NCBI RefSeq assembly: GCF_004000945.1
Contig: NZ_BIMF01000001.1
Coordinates: 124,001-188,000 of the forward strand
DNA from: Paenibacillus lautus NBRC 15380
GTDB lineage: Bacteria; Bacillota; Bacilli; Paenibacillales; Paenibacillaceae
Length of the DNA stretch: 64,000 nt
Direction of reading: 5' to 3'
Positions 7,837-15,949 of the stretch are shown in pieces. The notes under the pieces are model-generated. The model was not told the DNA's origin, ran no database searches, and was given only the letters and a program-made list of their open reading frames with translations. The position numbers were made by a program, and so were the translations under genes. The number at the start of each line of letters is the position of its first letter. The first letter of the stretch is position 1.

Positions 7837-8946
7837 GTGAACATTTCTATTATGAAAAGCGATCAACTACATCAAGCTGTTGAGCTGTCCGACCGTATTT
7901 TTCTGAAGCAGCCGGAACAGCCTTCTATGGGGGTATCCTTTCCTCCGATATTCTCGCCGGGAATCAGCCATTCCTACGGTGCCTGGGATCAAGACAAACT
8001 CGTCTCATTCATGGGATTCGTACCATTTTCCATCCAGACTCGCGGTGCAAGGTTAAATATCTATTCCATCGGCTCCGTCTGTACGGATCCGGATTACCGA
8101 GGTCAGCGCCTTGCAGGCAGTCTCCTGGAACAGTGTATCCGTCATGGCGAAGCTTCCGGTGCATCCTTAATCCTCATTTCCGGCGGCAGATCCCTGTATA
8201 CCCGGGCAGGCAGCCGTTTGTTCGGCCGTGCATTCCGCTTCCGTCTTGACCCGGGCGTCATTGAGCCCTTACGGGCGGTGACGGAAAAACAAGTGCGCAT
8301 TCGGGCAATGCAGCCGCAGGATCTGTTCCACCTTCAAAAGCTGATGGAGCAGCGGGAAGCCGGTTATGTTACCACGGCTTCGGAGCTTAACAAACTGCTG
8401 GGTGCAAGCGCCTACTCCAACGTGATCCGCCTTGAGCAGCAGGTGCTTGTCGCCGAAGAAGACGGCGTGTTGACCGCATTTGCCATCATCGCCGTGCCTG
8501 GGACCGTGATGACTCCTTCGAGGGAGTCTACCCTTGTAGAATGGGGAGGAAGTCCTGAAGCGGCTTCACTTGTCATCGCCGAGGCGATCTCTTCCTTCAA
8601 CCTTTCAGAGCTAACGGTTCCGCTGCCTTGGCAGGATAAAGAGCTGGCAGCATTAATCCAATCTGCCGGCATTACGCCTGAATATATTCAAAATGAGGGA
8701 ACCGTTTATGTAGTTAGCGGCCCACAACTGCTCCGCCAGCTGGCTCCTGTGCTGCCTGAGGAGTTGATTCAGGCAGATGGCGAGCATGGACCTTACCGTC
8801 TTACCCTGAATAATCAAGCATTGGAACTGGATGATGAGGGTTTACTCTCGATCCTGTTTGATCCGGAATCATCTTATCGGGCTAACGGCAGCGTAACCTT
8901 TGAACCTATCCCTCTTCCGTACACAGCGGGTCTTCAATATATTTGA
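7837..8946 (+). CDS. GNAT family N-acetyltransferase
   Basis: The 369-residue product has an N-terminal GNAT fold: IGSVCTDPDYRGQRLAGSLL (about residues 78-97) contains the V-x-x-x-x-R-G-x-G/R-x-A acetyl-CoA pyrophosphate loop, followed by ASGASLILISGG. The C-terminal 200 residues are variable and may hold a second, degenerate GNAT-like half, as in Eis-type enzymes; this is inference. GTG at 7837 is preferred because AGGGGAGG lies ten bases upstream and the longer open frame back to 7633 overlaps the divergent antiporter gene. The substrate is unknown. It is monocistronic with its own terminator. Confidence 0.82.
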   Translation: MNISIMKSDQLHQAVELSDRIFLKQPEQPSMGVSFPPIFSPGISHSYGAWDQDKLVSFMGFVPFSIQTRGARLNIYSIGSVCTDPDYRGQRLAGSLLEQCIRHGEASGASLILISGGRSLYTRAGSRLFGRAFRFRLDPGVIEPLRAVTEKQVRIRAMQPQDLFHLQKLMEQREAGYVTTASELNKLLGASAYSNVIRLEQQVLVAEEDGVLTAFAIIAVPGTVMTPSRESTLVEWGGSPEAASLVIAEAISSFNLSELTVPLPWQDKELAALIQSAGITPEYIQNEGTVYVVSGPQLLRQLAPVLPEELIQADGEHGPYRLTLNNQALELDDEGLLSILFDPESSYRANGSVTFEPIPLPYTAGLQYI

Positions 8947-8965
8947 CTTTAGTAGGTAGACACTG

Positions 8966-9016
8966 AAGGTGCATTTGATCCTTACCCTTAACGGGGAGGT
9001 TCATTTGCACCTTTTT
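8966..9016 (+). terminator. Terminator after the acetyltransferase gene
   Basis: AGGTGCATTTGATCC pairs with GGTTCATTTGCACCT with two mismatches in the upper stem, followed by TTTTTATT. It starts about 20 bases after the stop codon. Confidence 0.75.
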
Positions 9017-9172
9017 ATTCACAGGTTTTATACCTGAATTATTCTGCCTGACAGCACAGCACTGATATTCATACCGACGATGGCCGTCCGCCTAATTTTA
9101 ACTGGATGTGTGCCCTTCTTCTCCGCTTCCACATAGGATGAGATAACTATCTGGCAGAAAGAGGTGCATGGC

Positions 9173-9460
9173 TTGAGTCATCATCCTAAAAGAGGCCTTC
9201 AATCCCAAACAAACCTTGGTATTCCAGGGCTCTTCCCTGGATACCCGTTCTATCCTTATCCATACTATCCACCTTATTATCCATTCTTTCCTTACCCTCC
9301 GTTTTATCCGGGATATCCTGGTGGCCATGGATATCCCGGACACGGGCATGGACATGGTCCATGGCATCCTGGCGGTCCTGGTGGTCCCGGACACGGACAC
9401 GGACCTGGTGGTCCCGGTTACGGGCCGAGGGGTGGGCTGAGACAGCGCAGTAAGCGGTAA
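9173..9460 (+). CDS. Small Pro/Gly/Tyr/His-rich protein, spore-coat-like composition
   Basis: The 95-residue product is low-complexity: a central FPGYPFYPYPYYPPYYPFF block is followed by GHGYPGHGHGHGPWHPGG repeats and a basic tail RQRSKR. No fold or family can be read from it. Such composition occurs in Bacillus/Paenibacillus spore-surface proteins, so a coat role is a guess. The TTG at 9173 has AGAGGTG six bases upstream; a GTG at 9164 is in frame but overlaps that site. A strong terminator 20 bases after the stop supports a real transcription unit. Confidence 0.6.
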   Translation: MSHHPKRGLQSQTNLGIPGLFPGYPFYPYPYYPPYYPFFPYPPFYPGYPGGHGYPGHGHGHGPWHPGGPGGPGHGHGPGGPGYGPRGGLRQRSKR

Positions 9461-9481
9461 ACACTCGTTAAACGCAATAAT

Positions 9482-9514
9482 AAACCGCCCGGATTCATCC
9501 CGGGCGGTTTATTA
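9482..9514. terminator. Bidirectional terminator
   Basis: AAACCGCCCGG (9482-9492) pairs with CCGGGCGGTTT, with an A/T-rich run on each side. It lies between two convergent genes (ends 9460 and 9544) and can end both. Confidence 0.88.
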
Positions 9515-9543
9515 TTGATAATCCATATTTTTAAAAATAACCC

Positions 9544-10206
9544 TTATCGTCTCTTCGAGATCTCATCCCGATCCGGACTAATGGCACCGCCATTACCATC
9601 ACCATAACCTTGATACAGATTAGGGTCCGGAACCGCATCCTCGGTCGCAGCCGCTGCTTCAGAGCGTGAATCTACTGCCGCACCGGTACCGCTATAGGTG
9701 CCTTCCTCACGGTAATGATGTTCATTGAGGGCGCTATTGCTGCGGAATATATCATATACCCGGCCACCGTTCGTTTCATCTGCATCCACCATGACTAGAA
9801 TATGGCCTTCGTCCACATACCCCCCGTACTCCTCAGCTTGCTCTTCCGGAATTCCCAGGCCAATCAAACCACCGACCAATCCGCCCGCGCCGGCGCCTAC
9901 GGCTGCTCCCGTAAGTGTTGCCGCGATCGGACCAGCCGCGATGATCGGACCAATGCCTGGAATAGCCAATGCACCTAAGCCGGCCAGCAATCCGGTTACA
10001 CCGCCTAACACACCGCCTGTGGCGGCACCGGATGCCAAGCCCTCAGGGGCCTTGGTGCCGGTCTCGTCCTGAATATGAGAAGATTCTCCGCGATCCTTGG
10101 CAATGACAGAGATTTCATCGGCTCTGAAACCTTGCTGCTTTAGATCCTCAATGGCCCGGGTTGCTTCCTGCTCCGTCCGAAAAGCTCCTACAATTTTCTG
10201 AGTCAT
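9544..10206 (-). CDS. General stress protein, YflT-like (17M family)
   Basis: The 220-residue product starts with an alpha/beta domain (KIVGAFRTEQEATRAIEDLK, then ADEISVIAKD) typical of the YflT/general stress protein 17M group. A glycine-rich hydrophobic middle (about residues 55-115; GLLAGLGALAIPGIGPI and GAGAGGLVGGLIGLG) follows, then IPEEQAEEYGGYVDEGHILVMVDA. The last 60 residues are polar and likely disordered. Family members are induced by stress in Bacillus, but the function is unknown. An AGGAGGA site precedes the ATG. No convincing sigma-B promoter was found upstream. Confidence 0.82.
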   Translation of the reverse strand: MTQKIVGAFRTEQEATRAIEDLKQQGFRADEISVIAKDRGESSHIQDETGTKAPEGLASGAATGGVLGGVTGLLAGLGALAIPGIGPIIAAGPIAATLTGAAVGAGAGGLVGGLIGLGIPEEQAEEYGGYVDEGHILVMVDADETNGGRVYDIFRSNSALNEHHYREEGTYSGTGAAVDSRSEAAAATEDAVPDPNLYQGYGDGNGGAISPDRDEISKRR

Positions 10207-10442
10207 ATGAATTCCTCCTAAATGGTCATTTTCGATGTATCGCTGTACATCCCTAACTTAAACGCCAGTCGCGATAATCAAACAATAAAACCGATGTACC
10301 GCCTGGAAAAGAACCCGTCGCAGCATCAAAAATCCCACATTTACCCATTTTATAGGACTGGTAATATTTAACTCTTCAAATATTCATGTTAATATAGCAA
10401 GTAAGCACTTGTTCCTTAAAAATAGAATAGGTTGGTGATTCC

Positions 10443-11396
10443 ATGAACTGGTTCAAGCCTTTCGAGGACGATCTTGCTGCCGCATTCTCAGTCTGCGAAG
10501 CAAGGCTATCCGAGCTCCCTGCTCCCTTGAATGAAATCGGTCTTTCATACTTGAGAAAGTTTGACGTGTTCGAGCAGGACAGTTCCAAAAATTACATTTG
10601 TTATCTGCTTCCCTTCTGGATGAAAGAACTGACCGCACTCCCCGCCGATGTATACCGTCACCTCTCAGCGGCCAACATTATCGGCATGTTATACTACTTC
10701 ATTCAAGATGACATAATGGACTCGCCCCATGACAGTCAGTCTCCCATAGATCCGAAACACCATCTCGCACTTGCCAACCTGCTGTATTACGAATTTCTCA
10801 CATCCTATCAACCATACTTTTCAGCGAATTCCGACTTCTGGTCTTATTTCAAAAACTACACACATGAATGGTCCGAAGGCGTCCTCCACGAAACTCGGGA
10901 CGATTACTTCAAGCACAACCGAGCCATGATCGCAAAAAAAGCGGCTCCCGTAAAACTGGGAAGCACAGCCGCATTGCTTTTATCTGATCAAGCAGGCCTC
11001 ATTCCACGAACGAATGATGTAATGAACCATGTTCTGCTTACCTTGCAGATGATGGACGATTGGACCGATTGGAAGCAGGATCTTGCGGATGGCAGCTACA
11101 ACTGCCTGCTGTCTCTCATTAAATCGGAATTGGGGCGACCACGCGAAGCGAACCTGACGCTGCCCGAAGTTCAAGAAGCCATCTATGTTAACAACATGTT
11201 GAAGCCCTATGCAGACATTGCTGCAGCGACCCACGCCCATCTCTTATCGGTAGATATAGACGCCCCCCATCTCATCTCCTTTCATCAAACGATGGTGGAT
11301 GAGCTTCAAGCCGAAGCGAATCATATCGAAAACAGTAAAGAAACCCTTTCTTTTGGCGGGTTAAACTATTATTTGTCTATTCTCAGCAAAAAATAA
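10443..11396 (+). CDS. Class I isoprenoid-synthase-like protein
   Basis: The 317-residue helical protein has two aspartate-rich motifs at the spacing of class I terpene/prenyl synthases: DDIMD at residues 89-93 after YYFIQ, and MMDDWTDWKQDL at 203-214. These normally bind magnesium-diphosphate, so a prenyl-diphosphate substrate is plausible but not shown. There is no signal peptide. GGTTGGTGATTCC precedes the ATG. The next gene, 72 bases downstream on the same strand, encodes an NHLP-family peptide, suggesting the enzyme may act with or on it. It could instead be an unrelated terpene cyclase or a degenerate non-catalytic homolog. No isoprenoid precursor genes are nearby. Confidence 0.72.
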   Translation: MNWFKPFEDDLAAAFSVCEARLSELPAPLNEIGLSYLRKFDVFEQDSSKNYICYLLPFWMKELTALPADVYRHLSAANIIGMLYYFIQDDIMDSPHDSQSPIDPKHHLALANLLYYEFLTSYQPYFSANSDFWSYFKNYTHEWSEGVLHETRDDYFKHNRAMIAKKAAPVKLGSTAALLLSDQAGLIPRTNDVMNHVLLTLQMMDDWTDWKQDLADGSYNCLLSLIKSELGRPREANLTLPEVQEAIYVNNMLKPYADIAAATHAHLLSVDIDAPHLISFHQTMVDELQAEANHIENSKETLSFGGLNYYLSILSKK

Positions 11397-11468
11397 TAGA
11401 TTTTATATTTGTTCCATGGTATTCTTTAAGAGTAAAAAATAACCAATTTATTTGAAAGGGTGATTCTT

Positions 11469-11708
11469 ATGACGACAGAAGCCATCTTTCAAACACAATT
11501 GATTCAGAAAGCTTGGGAGGATCCTAGCTTTAAGGCAAAATTGCTCAGCGATCCGAAATCCGCCATCAAGGAAGTTCTTGGGGTACGGATTCCCGACCAC
11601 ATCGAGATTCGAACACTTGAAGAGAACCCTAACGAGCTGTATCTGGTCATTCCTCCGAATCCATCAGGCGTGATCAAGTCAGAAGCCAAAGAAAGAGCCA
11701 TCTGGTAA
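11469..11708 (+). CDS. NHLP-family (nitrile-hydratase-leader-like) peptide, possible RiPP precursor
   Basis: The 79-residue product matches the nitrile hydratase alpha-subunit-like leader of NHLP RiPP precursors: QKAWEDPSFKAKLLSDPKSA (residues 13-32), EVLGVRIPDHIEIRTLEE (35-52) and LYLVIPPNP (58-65). After this only SGVIKSEAKERAIW remains, and there is no GG/GA cleavage site or Cys/Ser/Thr-rich core, so it may be a short-core or repurposed leader. ATG 11469 follows AAAGGGTGA by five bases. It lies downstream of the isoprenoid-synthase-like gene. No LanM, YcaO, radical SAM or peptidase-transporter gene is in the window. Confidence 0.75.
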   Translation: MTTEAIFQTQLIQKAWEDPSFKAKLLSDPKSAIKEVLGVRIPDHIEIRTLEENPNELYLVIPPNPSGVIKSEAKERAIW

Positions 11709-11800
11709 AGACTACATAACAGCTTGGACATTTCATAAATAGATGTAATCCGTACAAAGAGTGGGGACGATCACCGTCATCGCTGCCGCAGCTTAGCGAA

Positions 11801-13690
11801 TTATTCGCCAGCTGCGGGAAGCGTAATGACGGCATCCGTCCCCACTCCTTTTTTACTCGTAAAATAAACGTTTCCATCCATCGCCTCGATAATTCGGAAG
11901 GTCACCATCAGGCCAAGTCCCGTCCCCTTGGTTTTGTTGGAGAAATAAGGCTCTCCCAGCCGTGCCAACACATCCGGCCCCATCCCTTCGCCATTATCCA
12001 CAACATGTATAAATACCTGGTCCTGCTGGCGATAGCAGCGGATATGAACCAATCCCTCTTCGCCCAGCGCCTCGATGCTATTCTTAACAATGTTGATGAA
12101 AGCCTGCTTGAATTTCGAGGAATTCCCCCGAATCGTAATATCCTCCGGAATATCCACGGTGATCTTACCTCCTTGGAGGTGGGCAAGCGGGCCAAGTATG
12201 CCTTCGATATGCTTGAACTCCTCCGAAACCCGAAGCACGGTGTCTTTGCCGAACTCCGGCTTAGCAAAGGTTAAGAAATCCGTAATAATGCCGGAAGCAC
12301 GGTCCAGCTCCACCAGAGCCAAATCCAAATATTCGCGTTCCGTGGCTTGGGCTTTTCCGGTGAGAAGCTGCAGGAAACCCCGCGTTACTTGCAGCGGGTT
12401 ACGAACCTCATGCGCCACCGATGCTGCAAGCTCACTGATAATCTCCATTTTCTCCGAACGCTGCAGTTCATTGTTGAACATCTCAAGCTCCTTGGAGTAT
12501 TGAAGAATCCGTTCGTGATTTTTGGCAAAATGCCGCCCGAGAATGACGATCAGGGCAATAATGAAGCTGACAATCCCCCATTTCCATAGAAAGAGATTGT
12601 AGCTGCCCCGGGTAAGGAAAAATTGCAGCAGCTCGCTTAAGCCCACAACAGCGAATACCGCGAAGCCTGCATTAAAAATAACAGCGTCCTTATTTCCCTT
12701 AACGGCATAATACATGGAGCTTCCGACCAGCAATACAAATTGAACGATCATCACAACACCCATGACCTGAACGGAGAAGAAATAATACAGGTCAAACCAT
12801 TGATTCGAACCCCATTGATTGATAATCAGAAACAGCCCGCAAAACAGCGAGTAGCATATCTGGAACTTGCGGAGTTTGCGCAGCGTGCCCTTCCAGCCGG
12901 GCCCGAAGATTTTTTCAAAAAAGAGACTGAACGAAGGAAGTAAGATAAATAATGAGATGTCATATAAATGAGTGTAAAGATTTCCATATTGATTAAAAAT
13001 CGTATAAAGAAACGGGGAGTATGTAAACACCAGTATGCCTACAGATAAAATAATTAAAGATAGGGATAAAACCGTGACCAAATATTTTCTGTTCAGAAAA
13101 ATAGCGCAGATCAACATCACCAATGCGATAAATATAAAGGCGCTCCCGAGAATGATGTCCATCAAATTCGACTTAACAAACCGATTAAACATGTCCTGAT
13201 AATCGCCGACAAGGATTTTCCCTTCAATCATCACATGATCCCTGGCGGTCTCCAGCCAGATGTGAAGATCCTTGCCGAGCATGTCCTGGTGCAAAGGAAG
13301 CAGGATGTAATTAAGCTCATAATTGTACGTTCGGGTAGATTCGTAAATCTTCTCGTGGTCCGCATAAACCGCAACCTGCTGCCCGTGGAGCTTATCAATC
13401 AAAATGCCAGGGGATGCGGATGCGATCTCGGGAATCTTCATATGAATCCACGCGGATGCCTTGGTATGCGGCTTAAAAGGCTTCGAAACACCGGCCGAAG
13501 TTTCCATCCAGTCATTGATGTGGACGGGCACGCTCTCCGGTATCCCCCGGGATTCCGACCAGAGGATTCTCCACTCCTCAATCGCTGCACGAGCTGCCGT
13601 TTCTTCGGTGGCAAAGACAAGCCTGGGGAACCCCTGGCTTAAAATAAAAACGATGATCAGGAACACAGCGATCTTCCATCCAGACTTCAT
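11801..13690 (-). CDS. 7TMR-type sporulation-like sensor histidine kinase (copy 2)
   Basis: The 629-residue protein has a signal or first membrane helix (residues 6-27), an extracytoplasmic beta domain (about 30-170), seven hydrophobic segments (about 178-385), a short coiled coil, and HisKA/HATPase_c domains. The phospho-acceptor is His427 in ASVAHEVRNPLQ; the N box is NIVKNSIEAL, and the G boxes are DNGEGMG and GTGLGLM. The layout resembles 7TMR-DISM receptors, and the kinase core resembles Spo0A-phosphorelay kinases. No response regulator is adjacent, so it is an orphan. The gene at 13840-15753 is a close paralog. It ends 90 bases from the convergent NHLP gene. Confidence 0.88.
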   Translation of the reverse strand: MKSGWKIAVFLIIVFILSQGFPRLVFATEETAARAAIEEWRILWSESRGIPESVPVHINDWMETSAGVSKPFKPHTKASAWIHMKIPEIASASPGILIDKLHGQQVAVYADHEKIYESTRTYNYELNYILLPLHQDMLGKDLHIWLETARDHVMIEGKILVGDYQDMFNRFVKSNLMDIILGSAFIFIALVMLICAIFLNRKYLVTVLSLSLIILSVGILVFTYSPFLYTIFNQYGNLYTHLYDISLFILLPSFSLFFEKIFGPGWKGTLRKLRKFQICYSLFCGLFLIINQWGSNQWFDLYYFFSVQVMGVVMIVQFVLLVGSSMYYAVKGNKDAVIFNAGFAVFAVVGLSELLQFFLTRGSYNLFLWKWGIVSFIIALIVILGRHFAKNHERILQYSKELEMFNNELQRSEKMEIISELAASVAHEVRNPLQVTRGFLQLLTGKAQATEREYLDLALVELDRASGIITDFLTFAKPEFGKDTVLRVSEEFKHIEGILGPLAHLQGGKITVDIPEDITIRGNSSKFKQAFINIVKNSIEALGEEGLVHIRCYRQQDQVFIHVVDNGEGMGPDVLARLGEPYFSNKTKGTGLGLMVTFRIIEAMDGNVYFTSKKGVGTDAVITLPAAGE

Positions 13691-13800
13691 GGACGCACCT
13701 CAAACATTATAATGAGTAAAACTCTTATTGTGTTATTCGATGCAACAAAACCTTCCACCTTCTAATATTCGGAAAAATGATAAAATTTTCTATTAAAGAT

Positions 13801-13836
13801 AGAACAAAGAGAGATACCGTTATGGCATCTCTCTTG
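13801..13836 (-). terminator. Hairpin after the first kinase gene
   Basis: AAGAGAGATACC pairs with GGCATCTCTCTT (one mismatch) just after the stop of the 13840-15753 gene. On the minus strand it is followed by TTGTTCT, a weak T tract, so termination may be partial and allow read-through into the second kinase gene. Confidence 0.6.
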
Positions 13837-13839
13837 AAT

Positions 13840-15753
13840 TTATACTTCCCCTTCCTGCGAAGCAGGTACGGACGGAAAGCGGATAATAGCCTCGGTCCCG
13901 CTTCCTTTTTCACTAACAAAATGAATGGTGCCATGCATTGCTTCGATGATTCGAAAGGTAACCATCAGGCCGAGCCCCGTCCCTTTGGACTTATTGGAGA
14001 AGTAAGCCTCGCCCAGTCTCTCAAGATCCCCGGCGTCCATTCCGATGCCGTCATCTTTGATGTGAATGACCACTTCTTCACCCTTGGCATAGGCCCATAG
14101 GCGAATAACCCCTTCTCCATCCAGTGCTTCTATACTGTTCTTGACGATATTAATCATCGCTTGTTTCAGTTTGGAAGAATTACCGGTCATGTATAATTCC
14201 TTCGCGTTATCCAGCTCGATCGAGCCCCCGCTGAGATTGGCAAGCGGCAGCAGGATGCCTTTCACATGCTTCAGCTCCTCATACACATTCAGCTTGACCT
14301 CATTCTCCAATTCTGGCTTAGCAAACGTGAGGAAATCCGTGATGATCCCCGAAGCCCGGTCCAGCTCCTTCAGCGCCAGGCCAAAATACTCCTTTTCCGC
14401 CTGCTTGGAATTCTGCGCCAGAAGCTGCATAAAGCCGCGTGTCACTTGCAGCGGGTTGCGAACCTCGTGTGCAACCGAGGCGGCCAGCTCGCTGATGATC
14501 TCCATCTTCTCTGATCGCTGAAGTTCGTTATTAAACATCTCCAGCTTTCTGGAATACTGCAGCACTTGCTCATGGCTGCGGACGAATTTACGGCCCAGCA
14601 TGACAATCAGGGAGACAATCAGTCCGATGATGCCCCATTTCCATAGAACGAAATGATATTGCCCGTCATGGTAATAAAAAGCCGCAAGATCTCCGAGCGT
14701 CGCTAACGCCATTATCCCGAAGCCAACAGAAAAGATATAAGCGTCCTTGTTCCGCTTGGAAGCATACAGAATCGTGGTACCGACCAGCAGCATCATTTGC
14801 AGGATAACCAGAATGCCCAGGATCTTTACCGAAACAAAATAGTAGATCTCGTAAAATGAATGATGGCTGACAACATGGGCAACTAGAAATATCAGGCACA
14901 TTCCGGAGTAAGCTATTTGAAATCTTCGGCAGTAGCGAATGACTCGATAGGGCCCGGGACCATATATTTTTTCAAAATAGTAATACAGCGCCGGCAGCAC
15001 GGCGAAGAGTGAAATATCAAACACCGAGACCCACACGCTGCCTAAGTCTCCATAGAACGTGTATAGGAATGGCGAATACGTAATAAGCATAGCCCCGCTT
15101 GCCAGAATGACGACGCTAAGAGACAACCAGCTGGATACCGTATGCTTTGGAAGGAATAAGCAGCAGAAGAACATGACCACCGCGATAAACAGAAACGAGC
15201 TGCCCAATATGAAATCTTCCAGGTCATTCTTGATAAAACTTCCACGCAGATGCTCATATTCGCCAAGTATAATATCGCCATCGATACCTAACGTCATATC
15301 CCTGACGCCGTTGGTCCATATATAAACGGTCTTGCCAGCATCATCCGGATGGACCGGGAGCAGAAGAGAATGATCCGTATACATATAGTCTCGTTTGGCT
15401 TCATACACCTGTTCATCATCCAAAAAAGCCAAAACATCCTGTCCCTTGATGCGGTCAATCATGATGGCCGAATGTTTCCAAGGGAGAGCGGGCAAAGTAA
15501 AACGATTCCATGCTGAATACACCCCATCTGACTTTGGGGGTTCCTTCTTGCCTGATATTCCCGCCAACCAACTTCCCTGCAGGTTGACCGGCGAAACAAC
15601 ATCCTGTTGTTCGTCATCCCACATAAACTGCCAATCAGGTATCACGGTTTGAGCATTCTTTGCGTCCGATTTTCCCGGTGATATGATCGATATAAGCAGC
15701 AGCAGCGGCACCATCAGCAGAAGCAGGAATATGTATTTGGGCATATCCTTCAT
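13840..15753 (-). CDS. 7TMR-type sporulation-like sensor histidine kinase (copy 1)
   Basis: The 637-residue protein has the same plan as its downstream paralog: N-terminal membrane helix (residues 7-25), extracytoplasmic domain (to about 175), seven membrane segments (about 180-390), then HisKA with His429 in ASVAHEVRNPLQ and an HATPase with NIVKNSIEAL, DDGIGMD and GTGLGLM. The stretch from LEMFNNELQRSEKMEI to the H box is identical in both, while the sensor domains have diverged, pointing to tandem duplication with altered input specificity. There is no adjacent regulator; Spo0F-like partners elsewhere are an inference from the kinase subtype. Confidence 0.88.
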   Translation of the reverse strand: MKDMPKYIFLLLLMVPLLLLISIISPGKSDAKNAQTVIPDWQFMWDDEQQDVVSPVNLQGSWLAGISGKKEPPKSDGVYSAWNRFTLPALPWKHSAIMIDRIKGQDVLAFLDDEQVYEAKRDYMYTDHSLLLPVHPDDAGKTVYIWTNGVRDMTLGIDGDIILGEYEHLRGSFIKNDLEDFILGSSFLFIAVVMFFCCLFLPKHTVSSWLSLSVVILASGAMLITYSPFLYTFYGDLGSVWVSVFDISLFAVLPALYYYFEKIYGPGPYRVIRYCRRFQIAYSGMCLIFLVAHVVSHHSFYEIYYFVSVKILGILVILQMMLLVGTTILYASKRNKDAYIFSVGFGIMALATLGDLAAFYYHDGQYHFVLWKWGIIGLIVSLIVMLGRKFVRSHEQVLQYSRKLEMFNNELQRSEKMEIISELAASVAHEVRNPLQVTRGFMQLLAQNSKQAEKEYFGLALKELDRASGIITDFLTFAKPELENEVKLNVYEELKHVKGILLPLANLSGGSIELDNAKELYMTGNSSKLKQAMINIVKNSIEALDGEGVIRLWAYAKGEEVVIHIKDDGIGMDAGDLERLGEAYFSNKSKGTGLGLMVTFRIIEAMHGTIHFVSEKGSGTEAIIRFPSVPASQEGEV

Positions 15754-15901
15754 CTTGTCAGCACCTCTAACCGTCTATAGTCAATAAAAGTACGCATTTT
15801 CTCCATCCAGATGATTCGACAAACTTCGTGTTCATTTACAATCAATATAACATGAAACGTCTGTTCCGTTTGTAAAATTTTTATTACATATAGGCAAAAT
15901 G

Positions 15902-15943
15902 AAAAGGGATTGCCCTTAACCCTAAGGTTAAAAGCAATCCCTT
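15902..15943 (-). terminator. Terminator of the SulP gene
   Basis: AAGGGATTGC (15904-15913) pairs with GCAATCCCTT (15934-15943). On the minus strand it is followed by TTCATTTT. It starts seven bases after the sulP stop. Confidence 0.82.
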
Positions 15944-15949
15944 ACGTTT

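Noticed and set aside
7837..8946. GNAT gene as maturase of the NHLP peptide (selidamide-like)
   Set aside because: It lies 2.5 kb away with two unrelated units and a terminator between, and its C-terminal half does not look like the known maturases.
9186..9464. Minus-strand frame opposite the Pro/Gly/Tyr-rich gene
   Set aside because: Arises from the low-complexity sequence; no start signal.
10234..10251. GATGTA-TACATC dyad upstream of the stress gene as an operator
   Set aside because: Six-base arms at a single site are weak, and no promoter could be matched to it.
10207..10330. Sigma-B promoter for the general stress protein
   Set aside because: No GTTT and GGGTAT pair at the proper spacing was found.
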